NCBI RefSeq assembly: GCF_000204055.1
Contig: NW_006768768.1
Location: 1,242,071-1,306,070 of the forward strand
Direction: 5' to 3'
DNA: 64,000 nt
From: Melampsora larici-populina 98AG31
Taxonomy: Eukaryota > Basidiomycota > Pucciniomycetes > Pucciniales > Melampsoraceae
Position 1 is the first letter of the stretch. Each line of letters opens with the position of its first letter. Of this stretch, positions 1 through 10,317 are shown piece after piece. Made by a program: the position numbers and the translations under genes. Below the pieces are notes generated by a model, which ran no database searches, had not been told where the DNA came from, and was given only the letters and a program-made list of their open reading frames with translations.

Positions 1-2010
1 GACCACATCGACCCAGACTCCGGCCTACCGAGAACCCCATCGTCCAGATTCGCAGCGACCAACAAGAAGACAGCCACGACAGAGAACAACGCATACGACG
101 CTGATCGTAAACCAAAACGAAAGTGGCTACCGGATGACGTATGGGAGGCGAAGAAGAAGGCGGAAAGAGCAGCAAGGAACGGGAAGAAAGACGACTGGGG
201 AAAGGCAGCTGGCAGATACGCAGAGCGTGGAAACTGGAGAGATGATAAGAAACGCGACCGTAGCCGCAGTCGGAGCCGGGATAGAGGCCAAGGCTACAAG
301 GCCGGAGGCAGGAGAGGAGGGAGAGGTCGATACTATGAAAGACCAGTAAGTCTAGAGCCGTCCTCAGCCAGGCCAAGGTGGCCACTGAGAGTGAGATGCG
401 AGATGAGAGTCGATAGATGGATAGAAGAACTGAAGGAAGCAGGTATCCTAGAACAAAATTGGAGCGTCATAGAGGGGTTTGAAAGGGGCTTCGACCAAGG
501 CATCCCCGAAGTTCCTATCCAGGGGATGAAATATTACTGCCCCCCCAACCACTCGTCAGCGGCAGAGGCAAAAGACGAGATCGAGAAAAGTCTGAGAGAA
601 GAAATCGCAGCCGGGAGGATGTATGGACCCTTCTCGAAGGACGAAGCTTACAAAGTGTTGGGTTTCTTCAGAACAAGCCCACTTGGAGCCGTAACGAACG
701 GAGACGGATCTCTGAGACCAATCAACGATCTGTCTTTCCCACGGGGTGACTCTTTCATCAATTCCGTGAACGCACACGTAGATAAGGACGAATTCGTGAC
801 ATCATGGGACGACTTCGAGGTGGTGGCAGCATTCTTCCTGTCGACAGAGGGCGAATTGCTGTTAGGGATATTTGACCGGGCAAAAGCCTACCGTCAAATA
901 CCGACGCTTTTGTCACAGTGGCCGTTTTTGATGATCCTAGATTTCAACGAAAACGTGATTTTGGATACAAGGGTGACCTTCGGAGGGGTCGCAGGCTGCG
1001 GTGTCTTCGGGAGAGTGGCAGACGTGTGGAAGCAGGTGGTGCTCGCGAAACTGGGATTCACAGCAGGTTTCCGCTGGGTAGACGACACGCTGTTTATCAA
1101 GGAAAACAACGGCAACAACACCGCAACAATGCAAGACGTGGCGAACTTGAGCGAGTCGATGGGAGTAGTCACGAACACGAAAAAATGGAGGGAGTTTAGC
1201 TTCACACAGAAGTATCTAGGATTCCTGTGGGACAGAAAAAATAAAACAGTCAGTATCCCAGAAGAGAAACGGACAGAACGAATATCGCAAATAGATGAGT
1301 TTTACCAGGCGAAGGCCGTTTGTTTCAAGCAAGTTGAGAAGCTAGCCGGGAGGCTGGCGCATGCAACTTTGGTGTATCCACAGCTGAAATGTTATTGTAT
1401 GGCGATGTACAAGTGGATGGCGGAATGGGTTCATAAGTCAGCCCTACGTGACATACCGGACGAAGTGAGAGAGGACTTAAGAATGTGGAGACGAACCTTG
1501 ATAGAAGCAGACCCAAGGAGACTTATCCCGCATAAGGGGATACGGAACGTAGCGTGGGTGGGGGACGCATCCACAAGCTACGGAATTGGGATTATAATAG
1601 GCAAAAAATGGGCACGATTCCGGTTAAGGCGAGGATGGAATCAGATGGACGAAAACGGAAACCGGAGGGAGATAGCATGGGCAGAGACCGCGGCCGCGCG
1701 CCTAGGACTGTTGATGCTTGCAACGCTGATGGACGTCCGAGGTTACGAATTTCTGATGCTGACGGATAATGTCGTGACAGAGGCGGCGATCAAGAACGGG
1801 AAGTCAAGGAACCCATTGGTAAATCGAGAGTGGATGGAAATCCAAAAGGAGCTGATGAGACTAGATTGCAGAATTAAGCAAAAGAGGGTTGTCTCAGAGG
1901 ACAACGCAGCAGACAAGCTCTCAAGGGGCAAAGACTCATCTAAGGGGAAGCACGATGAAGTGCAAATCAACCTGCCAGTAGACTTAAGGCCCTTTTTGAT
2001 ACAAGAATGA
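1..2010 (+). CDS. Gag-like C-terminus fused to reverse transcriptase and RNase H (5' truncated by window)
   Basis: Frame 1 is open from base 1 to the stop at 2010, so the true start lies upstream. The first ~130 codons are charged, with an RS-rich stretch and an RGG-like basic tail (about 250-340), consistent with a nucleic-acid-binding Gag end. The reverse transcriptase follows: a fingers motif with SPLGAV and RPINDLSFPRG, FDRAKAYRQIP, TFGGVAGCGVFGR, and the active-site VDD at 1078-1086, where many RTs have YxDD. RNase H follows from about 1555 with its acidic residues in WVGDAST, EIAWAE and LTDN. There are no stops or frameshifts. The enzyme would copy the element's RNA into DNA and degrade the template. 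The next frame, the recombinase, begins within 190 bases. Confidence 0.87.
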   Translation, partial: DHIDPDSGLPRTPSSRFAATNKKTATTENNAYDADRKPKRKWLPDDVWEAKKKAERAARNGKKDDWGKAAGRYAERGNWRDDKKRDRSRSRSRDRGQGYKAGGRRGGRGRYYERPVSLEPSSARPRWPLRVRCEMRVDRWIEELKEAGILEQNWSVIEGFERGFDQGIPEVPIQGMKYYCPPNHSSAAEAKDEIEKSLREEIAAGRMYGPFSKDEAYKVLGFFRTSPLGAVTNGDGSLRPINDLSFPRGDSFINSVNAHVDKDEFVTSWDDFEVVAAFFLSTEGELLLGIFDRAKAYRQIPTLLSQWPFLMILDFNENVILDTRVTFGGVAGCGVFGRVADVWKQVVLAKLGFTAGFRWVDDTLFIKENNGNNTATMQDVANLSESMGVVTNTKKWREFSFTQKYLGFLWDRKNKTVSIPEEKRTERISQIDEFYQAKAVCFKQVEKLAGRLAHATLVYPQLKCYCMAMYKWMAEWVHKSALRDIPDEVREDLRMWRRTLIEADPRRLIPHKGIRNVAWVGDASTSYGIGIIIGKKWARFRLRRGWNQMDENGNRREIAWAETAAARLGLLMLATLMDVRGYEFLMLTDNVVTEAAIKNGKSRNPLVNREWMEIQKELMRLDCRIKQKRVVSEDNAADKLSRGKDSSKGKHDEVQINLPVDLRPFLIQE

Positions 2011-2197
2011 AATGAGCTCATTCAAGCATTGAGCCTACCCTACTGAGCCACCGTGAGAAGTGACCACGCACGAAACACACCACCCTACAACTCCGATACG
2101 GAGATATGAGCGTGCAATCAAAGTGAGCCTGAAACAAAACGAGACACGAGATACCTACAAACCATCCAAAAAACCATCAGCTCACATCACCTTCAAA

Positions 2198-3235
2198 ATG
2201 AGCAAACTGCCCAAACATTTTGAGTCAGCGAAAGAACGCACCGGACCAGCAGGGAAACACGTAGCATTGAGTGGTTGGGCCGGTTCAACTCTGAGCGGAT
2301 ACTCGAGCGGTATGTCGAAATTTATCGAGTTCAAGAATAAAACTAAAGGAGGATTCGACGAAGAAGAACCGATCAGTGACGAAAACATCTACCATTTCAT
2401 CGCATGGGCCGGAGAATCAAAAGCGGAAAAAGAAAACGGACCGAAGAAAGTGATAGCCGCGGTAACCATCAAAAAATACCTGGACGGAATACGGGCATGG
2501 CATATTGTGAAACATTTAGCCACACCCTCCGCTGACCGTGACGTTGTATCGACCTTGATAAATGCGACAAAGAGAAACGAAGAAGGAAAAGAGTTAGTGA
2601 CAATCAAGCAGCCGATCATGATTAGACAACTCTTTCAACTGTTTAAAGAATCAATAGGAAAGTCGGACGAACTACAGTTAACGGCATCGGTGGCATTGAT
2701 AGCCTTCTGGGGGATGGCAAGGCTAGGGGAGATCTTGAGGCAATCGAAGGCAGAAGGCGCGATCCTGAGGAAAAACGTCGAATTCGGAGAGAAGGGAGGC
2801 GTCCGATTCGCCAAACTATACCTTAGTAAAGCCAAGACAGCAGGCCCAGGCGAAGTCCAAGTGATTCATCTACAGCAGCAAAGGAACGTTTTGGACCCAG
2901 TCTCAGCACTAGAAAGGGTGTTACGTCTAAACGAAAGAGGTGATAGGGACGACTTACTTTTCGTCACGAAGGGACCTAGAGGCATAGTCCCGATGAAGAA
3001 ACCTCAATTTGTAAAACTAGTGGAAGGGTGCTGGGGGAGATCAGGAGTGGAAAGCTGGTCTGGACACTCCTTTAGAGTGGGAGGAGCGTCGATTAGATAT
3101 AATTTAGGGACCCCCGTAAAAATCATAGCAAAACAAGGTCGATGGAAGTCCCTAACTTATCTACGGTACTTCAAAGCATACTCAGAAGATGAGATAGAGG
3201 ACACGATAAAGTTCTTAGAAGCAATCGAAGAATGA
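2198..3235 (+). CDS. tyrosine recombinase of the DIRS-like element
   Basis: This frame encodes about 345 residues from the first in-frame ATG (2198). The frame is open back to a stop at 2054-2056, so a longer non-ATG or read-through start is possible. The tyrosine-recombinase signature is complete: the first catalytic Arg in GMARLGEIL (about 2709-2735), the H-x-x-R box in WSGHSFRVGG (about 3058-3085), and the nucleophilic Tyr in YLRYF (about 3160-3175). Such enzymes integrate circular DNA copies of DIRS/Ngaro elements without making target-site duplications. It directly follows the RT/RNase H frame on the same strand. Nothing suggests inactivation. Confidence 0.85.
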   Translation: MSKLPKHFESAKERTGPAGKHVALSGWAGSTLSGYSSGMSKFIEFKNKTKGGFDEEEPISDENIYHFIAWAGESKAEKENGPKKVIAAVTIKKYLDGIRAWHIVKHLATPSADRDVVSTLINATKRNEEGKELVTIKQPIMIRQLFQLFKESIGKSDELQLTASVALIAFWGMARLGEILRQSKAEGAILRKNVEFGEKGGVRFAKLYLSKAKTAGPGEVQVIHLQQQRNVLDPVSALERVLRLNERGDRDDLLFVTKGPRGIVPMKKPQFVKLVEGCWGRSGVESWSGHSFRVGGASIRYNLGTPVKIIAKQGRWKSLTYLRYFKAYSEDEIEDTIKFLEAIEE

Positions 3236-3319
3236 AATGGCATAATGTGAAATAAGAATTCAAGGTTTTAAAACAAAGATAACATAGAGTTCATGCGTCT
3301 GAAGGGAGACAACACAGAG

Positions 3320-3510
3320 AAACCTTAATTCCAATTAAGCAAACGCTTGTCATTCAACGAGGGGAGATAACATGGAGAAACCTTAATTCCAATTAGGTGC
3401 ATGCTTGTCACTCAACGGAAACTTTAATTCCAATTAGGCGCATGCTGGTCACTCAACAGAGATTTCGAGAGAAACCTAATTCCAATTCAGCGCATGCTGG
3501 TCATTAGTGG
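3320..3510 (+). repeat. four tandem degenerate units downstream of the recombinase
   Basis: Four related units start near 3320, 3378, 3418 and 3471. Each has the core AAACCTTAATTCCAATTA followed by a variant of GCGCATGCTGGTCACTCAAC. Ngaro-type elements end in split direct repeats, so these are probably part of the element's 3' terminus. The 5' counterpart lies outside the window. Confidence 0.7.
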
Positions 3511-3545
3511 AAACCTTCATTACAAAGACCCTGTCGGTGTTAGGG

Positions 3546-3610
3546 GGTAGCTCCTGGAAGGCTAGGCACCGAAAGGCTCGGAGACCCAGTTGTAGGGGAT
3601 CCAGGAGCTA
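3546..3610. repeat. short inverted repeat near the DIRS element end
   Basis: TAGCTCCTGGA near 3548 is matched by its perfect reverse complement TCCAGGAGCTA near 3600, giving an 11-bp stem with a loop of about 40 nt. It lies in GC-rich sequence between the DIRS-like element and the hAT remnant. Which element it belongs to is unclear. Confidence 0.45.
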
Positions 3611-3822
3611 AGAAGAAACCCCTCGATCACGGAGGGCGGGCGGGTAAGAAGGTGAGAGCCCGGCCAGAAGAACCCCCCCTTGGTTCCGAAGAACCTTTTG
3701 GTTTTGCAGAACCAACGGGAGGCGGCCGGGCTCCGCCGCTACCGCAAAAGAACATCCTCTGACAATATGTAAGAGATGTTCCAGGCAATGGGTGCTAAAA
3801 GAGCAGCCAAACATTACATTGA

Positions 3823-4149
3823 CCTGAGTTCAAAAGTGAGAGATACTACACTTTTGGAACTCAGGAGGCTCGTGAAAGGAACTCAACTCACAAGCTATAT
3901 GAGGAGTGGGTCGCGATATCAGCGACGTCATGCGCATGTGAGCGCACGTTTTCGGCCGCTGCCAATGTTTGTTCGCCTGCAAGAGGGAGTATGTTGCCTA
4001 AGACCATGGAACGATTGGTCGGCTCCCAAGCTTGGTTAAAGGAGGGCATAATCCCCAATGGAGCGTTTGCTGAGGCGGCCAAGGTGCTTCAAGGCTATAT
4101 GGAAAAAGCGGCGAAAAAAGCTGAAGCAGCTAGAAAGAATAATCGATAG
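3823..4149 (+). pseudogene. hAT-family transposase remnant, C-terminal dimerisation region
   Basis: One frame reads through to a stop at 4147-4149 and contains AISATSCACERTFSAA, followed by MLPKTMERLVGSQAWLKEG. This is the characteristic hAT C-terminal dimerisation region (A/S-T-S-x-x-x-E-R-x-F-S, then a leucine-rich block). The frame is closed upstream by stops near 3796 and 3818, and no BED zinc finger or RNase H-like core is present. Only about 108 residues survive of a protein usually over 600 long, so this is a truncated, inactive copy. The tail is Lys/Ala-rich. Confidence 0.75.
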
Positions 4150-4360
4150 CCCTTTATACAATTCAAACTCAAAAACTCCCTTGATACCAAATCTTTTCAT
4201 TTCGTTATAGTTTTCCATTTCTTTTCATACAAGTCATAGATCGATCCCTTGATACAAATTAAAAAAAATGTTTTCTTATCGTTTCTTTTTGATTTTGCCC
4301 TTGACTTATAAGTGAAACCAATTTTTTTTCTATTTTGGCCTCATAGCGCGATATATAGCG

Positions 4361-4389
4361 ATATCGTAGCGCTCTCTGCGCTACGATAT
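4361..4389. repeat. 12-bp perfect hairpin in subterminal-like repeat cluster
   Basis: ATATCGTAGCGC (4361-4372) and GCGCTACGATAT (4378-4389) are perfect reverse complements with a 5-nt loop. Just upstream, the related words ATAGCGCGATATATAGCG occur. hAT elements carry clustered subterminal copies of short motifs of this kind, and the hAT remnant ends 210 bp upstream, so this is probably its 3' subterminal region. Confidence 0.5.
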
Positions 4390-6056
4390 TGTGAGAGGTT
4401 TTTTTTAAAAAAAATAGTGATTTGAGTTGTAGCGGTTCATTTCGCAGCCCCCGCACCGCAATCCAAGGAGCCCAGAAACCATGACGTTTCGTAGTGGTTC
4501 CTGTATTGCAAGTACCACTCAATGGGATGATTACCTAAGTTGATTATGGGATAACTGGTCTGATGGGGTTATTAACCGAGGTGGATGATTGTTAGGATTA
4601 TTTCATTATTACTCAATATGTCGCAACTCCGGAAAAGCAACTTTTTATTCGATTATTCATTACTAATACATGTTAGCGCTCTCTACGTTGTTCAGGGTAT
4701 AAAACCCGTGCTGTTGTCTTGTCTCAATTGTTTTTCTTCATTCCTTTTATAATATCATTAATCACAGTTTCAAGTTTAACTTGCTTCAGTTTACTACCGC
4801 GTCCATCTCACTCCAACCTACTTTAAAACTCGTTTGAAACCATCTTGGTTAGTGTTAGCCACACTCTTAGTTCTTTCTGAATCAATTTCCTTGCATTTAT
4901 TTTTAATTAAGATCATTATAATAATCATGCATTAAGCTTGATTTGAGATCACTTGTTGTGTGTTTAACTGTGTTTAACTACACTTGTTGACACTAATTGA
5001 TCAATCTCTTCCAATTGGGCTTTCTCTCCTCCACCTCATGGTCAACGTACATCTGTTTATTGTACTTTGATTTTGTGTGTTGCATTTGATCATACTTCAA
5101 ATCATTCTCAAATTTTATCTGCCTAATTTGTTGGTTCCTGGCACTTATCTGCTTGGAATTGAATTGCTAATCAGACTTTCATGTAGCTATTCCATTGAAA
5201 TGTAGAGTTGTTACATGTGCACATTCTTGATTTCAAGTAAACAAATGAAGTGCTCGAGTTTCTAATCTCAATTTTTTCAATTGTGCAAGATTGCAAAATC
5301 CAAAGGGTAAAACCAAATCAATTATCTTCTTAAGTTATGGTGTTTCTCGTGAGCATGGCAAGCACGATGGAACTGGAGAGCACATCCGAGTGCGGTCGGG
5401 CGCGAGCGCTGTCATCCTGCATCGCAGCCTGTACAGACCCCAAATAAAACCATAACACCTATTTCCGGATAATCAATATCACATAACTTCTATCGTGACC
5501 CCCGAACTGGACACAAGATACCTCAAAGTATCACATCACCTAAGCCCATCCTCGATCATATCCACAAAGCCATGAGCCATGATCATGATCCAACACCACC
5601 GCGATCATCGACATCCAAGCATTGAGACGATGGACATATTTTTCCGCAAACAACTACGCACGACCTCGGCAATAGCCTTCAAAAACCATGCCTTCACACT
5701 CACTGTGCCTCCCGCATACCCCAATCACACATCAAACAAACCACAAAAACCAATGCCCAAAGCCCCTACCTCGATCATCAATAATAAGTACCTCAGACCC
5801 CTGGATCCCAACAAACCTTTATCGTATCCCATTGTCGAATCCGCCCCTACTGGATATATCTGCAATTCCGAAAAGTGCTTTTTCAGACCGGTACACTCAT
5901 CGATTTACTGGACCCCACTCCGACAGAAACCATTGAATCCACTCACAGGCATATCTGTGAGTAATTTTCCTTAAACCTTTACCTACCCCAAGTACAAGAT
6001 ATTGAATCGAAATTGTTTCTTTGAGGACAGTGTCGATTCGACAAGGGTTATTTCAG
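4390..6056. other. gene-poor stretch; possible unresolved 5' exons of the next gene
   Basis: AT-rich sequence with T-rich runs and no frame of coding character up to about 5560. Between 5580 and 5960 several overlapping frames stay open for 80-130 codons and could hold 5' exons of the gene ending at 7846. None of the splice combinations I tried keeps phase cleanly, so no exon is called. Confidence 0.4.
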
Positions 6057-7846
6057 GTCTTTTCCCCAAGCACTTTACGCGTCCAAGCTTCTTCAATTCA
6101 ACTCTTCACTCGGCATACATCGAAACCCGATTTTTCAACTTCACCAAGTACTCCAACAACAGCAAGAAGCCGAACACCTCATGCAAATGTCACAAGCTCA
6201 ATATCAAGCCCCTCCTACTCCTCCCGCCACTCAGCGCATCGCAGGTCCCAAATCCAACAAGTCGCCATGCCGTGGAGTCAAGGGTGTCACAGCGTCCGGT
6301 CATAGCCGGAGCAAGAACAACAGCTGCAGTGCCAATGCATGCTCTGAAGTAAGTACATCCTTTTGCATCGTTATTGTTGGGTAGCTCAAAACTAAAAAAG
6401 ATATATTTCAACCACTTGTCAGTGCTGTGACAAGCTCAACGACGTACACTGCGTCCCTCACTCCGCCAATACTAAGAAGCGCAAGGCCAAAGAATCAATA
6501 AACGCTATCATTGACACCTTCAACAGCGGCCAGCCTGTCCAAGCACCCGCCCCCGCTGCTGCTCCAGTGCAACTGGCCGCCACCGCTCCAGTTCTTCCCG
6601 GACAAAGGGATCTTAGTTTAATTGTCCGTGGCAAAGACTCTGTTCAATTCCTCGACCTTACCGTCCGCAAACATGCCGCGGAACTTCTTAAGCAAGAGCA
6701 AGATAAACAGTCCAACAACAATGTGACCATATTTGTGTGGACGAATCCAACAGTACGTGGCTGTGTAGTTATATCTTCTTGTTTGTCTCTTCTGACGTTC
6801 GATTCGATAAACTTTGGTTCTCTTTCAGGCCAAGCCTCGCATGATTCGTACCTACATACCCACGTGGCCTCACTTCCGATTTGACTCATCGCAAGAGATT
6901 ACAGGCTTGGTCAAGGAGGTCCTTGGCGAGGACTGGAATGGAATGTTGCAAGTATGGAATGAATACGAAAATTCATGGGTAAGAACAACTGATGCGTTTT
7001 GTTTTGGTAATAACATCAAATGCTAACGTTACCTTTATTAACTTGGTATCTTCTCTTCGTCTGTGTTTCTGTGTTTGATCTTCTATCTTCCTCCAGGCTC
7101 TCCTCTCGATGTCTTATATTGAAAAGTATACAATCGACACACTTAAGTTACTGATAGTATTCCCTGGAATCGATCCTGACCAATGTCTCAACGTTGATTT
7201 CCACTTGGCTTCTCTTGTCAAACCAACGGTATCGAGTGTTATGGAGTCACGAGCTATTCTACCATGGCTCCAAAAGCCACAAATGTTTGATCAGGAAGTC
7301 GTGTCCGCCATGCAACTTGACAGATCCCTAATTACCCACAAACCCAAAGCCAACAAAGTCGATATATGTTCATCTGAAGAAGAACTCGACTCTTTGCCAA
7401 CGTTCGCCCTACCACCCCATCCGGTTCAGCCACCTGTTGGCCCACCTCGAGGAGTCAAACGAGCCCGTGTTGATGCAGCAGATTCTGATACTGATGATGT
7501 TCAGGTGGTGTCATCTGCTACCAGCTGGCCAGAAGGCGTCACCATGGCCCAAATGAATCAATTTTGGGTAGAGTCCAACAAGCTTTCAATCACCGAGGCC
7601 TGGAGAAAGATATGGGGACAGTCGTCCTTCACATTCAACTATTCCACCGTCACTCATTATCGCCGTTGGCTAGAAAGAATAGTGCAAAAAGGCGCGCTTC
7701 GATTAGAAACTTATGTTGCTGAAAACGGAGATCACACTATCAAACAAGGTAAGAGGGTTTTCCAGGATGAATGGCGGAAAGGAGATAATCGTTCTTTGCA
7801 ACGGGAAGCAAATAGCACTAAGAAGGTAGTGAAACTTAAGCACTGA
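6057..7846 (+). CDS. cysteine-containing protein of unknown function (5' end unresolved)
   Basis: Four exons join in phase: about 6057-6348, 6423-6752, 6829-6978 and 7097-7846. The 5' end is incomplete. Exon 1 is Gln-rich (about 6140-6240). The first splice joins CSANACSE to CCDKLNDVHC, forming a compact Cys/His cluster that could bind zinc. A lysine-rich stretch (KKRKAKE) follows, then a globular part with aromatic residues (RTYIPTWPHFRF). An acidic linker (CSSEEELDS, DSDTDD) and a basic segment (GVKRARVD) precede a C-terminal block with WPEGVTMAQMNQFW. I do not recognise the family. It sits 550 bp upstream of an alpha-kinase-like gene on the same strand, near a KDZ transposase, so it may be mobile-element cargo; that is inference. 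Confidence 0.6.
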
Positions 7847-8399
7847 TAATTTCCTGAGAGTTAGATAGTCTAGTATCTCCATCTATTTCTTATCTTGTTC
7901 CTCTTGTTAGATTGTTCCGGGAATGATCATATACATACTGTATCTTTTTTTCTTGATATTATATGTGACTATAGTAAAACATTGTTTGTTCAACTATTAA
8001 TATTTTTCACGGCTACTGTGTATCTCAATAGCACCCATTGTTGGTGTTAAGTTAATTTTGGATGTATACATTATTTTTCACTTTTCCAAGTTACCATTGT
8101 AAATAAAGTAAATAATGTTCATAATAATGTCAATGATGATAATGTCCAACCAATACAAAAATGGAATGTTATTACACGCGGAATTAGTTTATAACTAAAC
8201 CAGCGCAAATGCTTTAATTAATATTAAGCACGCGGTTTTGCATACTCAACATACACAAAAGATTTTCTTATTGGAATATTTTACAAATTGTTATGTTATG
8301 ATCAAGATATGAACTCGTGGAGCACATTCTTCTTCAAAATCTAACATCCGATCAACACCTGACATCGCCTCCCTCATATATTCAACCATTGACGACGGA
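7847..8399. other. AT-rich intergenic region
   Basis: Follows the stop of the preceding gene. It is AT-rich with no coding signal before the ATG at 8400. It probably contains the 3' UTR of one gene and the promoter of the next; no specific element can be named. Confidence 0.5.
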
Positions 8400-9896
8400 A
8401 TGTCCAGAGAACACGATCACATGTCCGATCAGTTCGTCGCCGATGACCCTAGTAGTCTCCCTCATGAAATTCGAACCCATGAGGATGATGTCGAGGGCCA
8501 AGTTGTTAATCGATCACCTGATCGGGCCCGCAAACCTTCACCTATTGCCGTCGATCAAGACAAAGCATATGGCGATGATGACAACATCATCGACACCAGC
8601 TTTCAACCTTTGGATGCATCAGATCAGGCTGATATATCTAGTATGTGACTTATGTGATCTAAGTACATCACTTTTGGGGTTTCTTACTTCCCTTTTTGAA
8701 TAACAGTGTCGACATTATCCTCCAAAACTTTGGATGGTTCAGAGCTGGCTGATATATCTAGTATGTAACTTACGTTAAATTTGTGATCAAACTACATTGA
8801 CTTACCAATCAGTGTCAACAGTATCTTCCACGGGACATATAAAAAGGGCCGCTGTAGTACCTTACTATGAGTATATTGAAGATCTAAGTTCCAAAGAAGA
8901 AGGATATATTTATCGATTGAAACCGAAGAAAATTAAAGACAATGCTAATCATTACGATCAATACGAGGATGTTAACCAAATAGAAGATCGAATTGGATTC
9001 AGAGGATATTCCTTAATCAAGGCTGCTGCATGCAAAGATGAGGATTGGGTTGTGCGATGGATATATATTTATCACCGAGAGATTTCAGGCTGGTATCATC
9101 TCAAGTTCCATAATTCTTGGGATCAGATGGCGTCACAAGGGCATGCCCATTGTTTTGAGCGTGCTCTAAACAATAGGTACGTTGAAATGGCCCTGAGAAG
9201 CTTCATACACGATCTCTTCAAGAAGATGGATGGAGGCGGGCATTTGGAGATAGACCCTGTTATTCAATTATGGCACCAAGGTGCATCAGCTATGAAGGTT
9301 AGTTTCTACGTTTTGGAGGTATTGTTTCATCTTATATGCTTTGATAATACCTGTGGTATTATACGGCTTTATATCTTAAAATTACATTATTATTTCCAGG
9401 TCAGCCGGATGTGCGTAATGCAATCATCAGGCTCCCCTTACGACGACGAGCCTAGGTGGAAAATAATCGAAGAGCAAACCGCTGTTAGCCACCGATACAT
9501 ATGCAAGGACAACTATTACAATCCACCAGCAAGACGTGGAGTGTGGAGTGATCTTATTTATGCCTTTCATCATTACACCTATGATTTCAGTGCGAGCCAG
9601 ACTTTGATTGCAAACCTGGACTGTGACCGGCATGGACACATAAGCAACGTTGTATGTTTGGATAAAAAGTGAGTGGTTCATATTGAATATTACTGACATC
9701 ATAACGTTTCAATCTGATTCGTCCGTCATATGTGGTTAGGAGTACACCTTACCACAGCTGCGAAAACCCAAGTATAGCAGATAATATCAAACGTGCATTC
9801 AGACAATTTGCTGAGCAACATGAGTGTAATGAGATATGCGAAGTTCTTGGAAATGTGGCGTTAGGCAAATTGGATGCGAGTGAGAATAAGAAGTGA
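8400..9896 (+). CDS. alpha-kinase-like protein, 401 aa
   Basis: Five exons (8400-8640, 8707-8760, 8813-9297, 9400-9668, 9740-9896) join in phase to 401 codons. The N-terminal ~100 residues are acidic and probably disordered. From about residue 105 the sequence is globular, with VVPYYEYIEDL and RGYSLIKAA. The C-terminal part matches the atypical alpha-kinase fold: an H-x-Y-T-Y-type segment (AFHHYTYDFSASQ), a hydrophobic strand, and the closing FAEQHECNEIC. That last motif corresponds to the H-x-C-N-x-x-C zinc site of alpha-kinases. The usual L-x-D-x-Q-G strand is degenerate (LIANLDCDRHG), so activity is uncertain. Exon 2 repeats the end of exon 1 (LADIS beside QADIS) with a near-identical 5' splice site, suggesting exon duplication. 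Confidence 0.72.
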
Positions 9897-10317
9897 TATG
9901 GTTGTTTTTGCAACAATGTTTGTTTGGTCTGCACTTTATGTATTGTATCATTTTGATTAACCAACGTAAAACATTGTATGTTTGGCATTTGCTTTTATGT
10001 ATTATATTATCATTCGAATATCGTGTACAAGTGTTTGTTCTTTGTTTGATTTGTCTTTGGTTTTATGTTATGTATCATCTTGGTGATTCATAACTCGTGA
10101 ACAAAGTTAAAACAGAGATTGATTGATATTAGGTTTTTGCACGTGGTGACGTCAAATGATTGTTGTATCTTTTGTTGGTTCACTCGTGAACAATATAATA
10201 TTTATTAGGCTTTATTAATTAGGCAATTACCAAATAAAATACATGATACAAAGGTGATGACAACGTGGAAATCAATGATATGACTACGTGAAAATAAACA
10301 ATAAACAATTATATTAA
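9897..10317. other. convergent intergenic region between alpha-kinase-like and KDZ genes
   Basis: AT-rich, with no coding signal. The two flanking genes point towards each other, so this region probably holds both polyadenylation zones. Confidence 0.5.

Larger units (their letters stand above)
1..3530 (+). mobile_element. DIRS/Ngaro-like tyrosine-recombinase retrotransposon, left end outside window
   Basis: An RT plus RNase H frame is followed on the same strand by a tyrosine recombinase, with no DDE integrase or aspartic protease between them. That layout defines the DIRS order of retroelements. No methyltransferase domain is seen, which fits Ngaro-type better than DIRS1-type members, but the subfamily was not tested. 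Downstream of the recombinase are four degenerate repeats (3320-3510), the kind of non-LTR terminal repeat expected for this order. Both reading frames are open, so the copy may be young. The right boundary near 3530 is an estimate. Confidence 0.8.
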
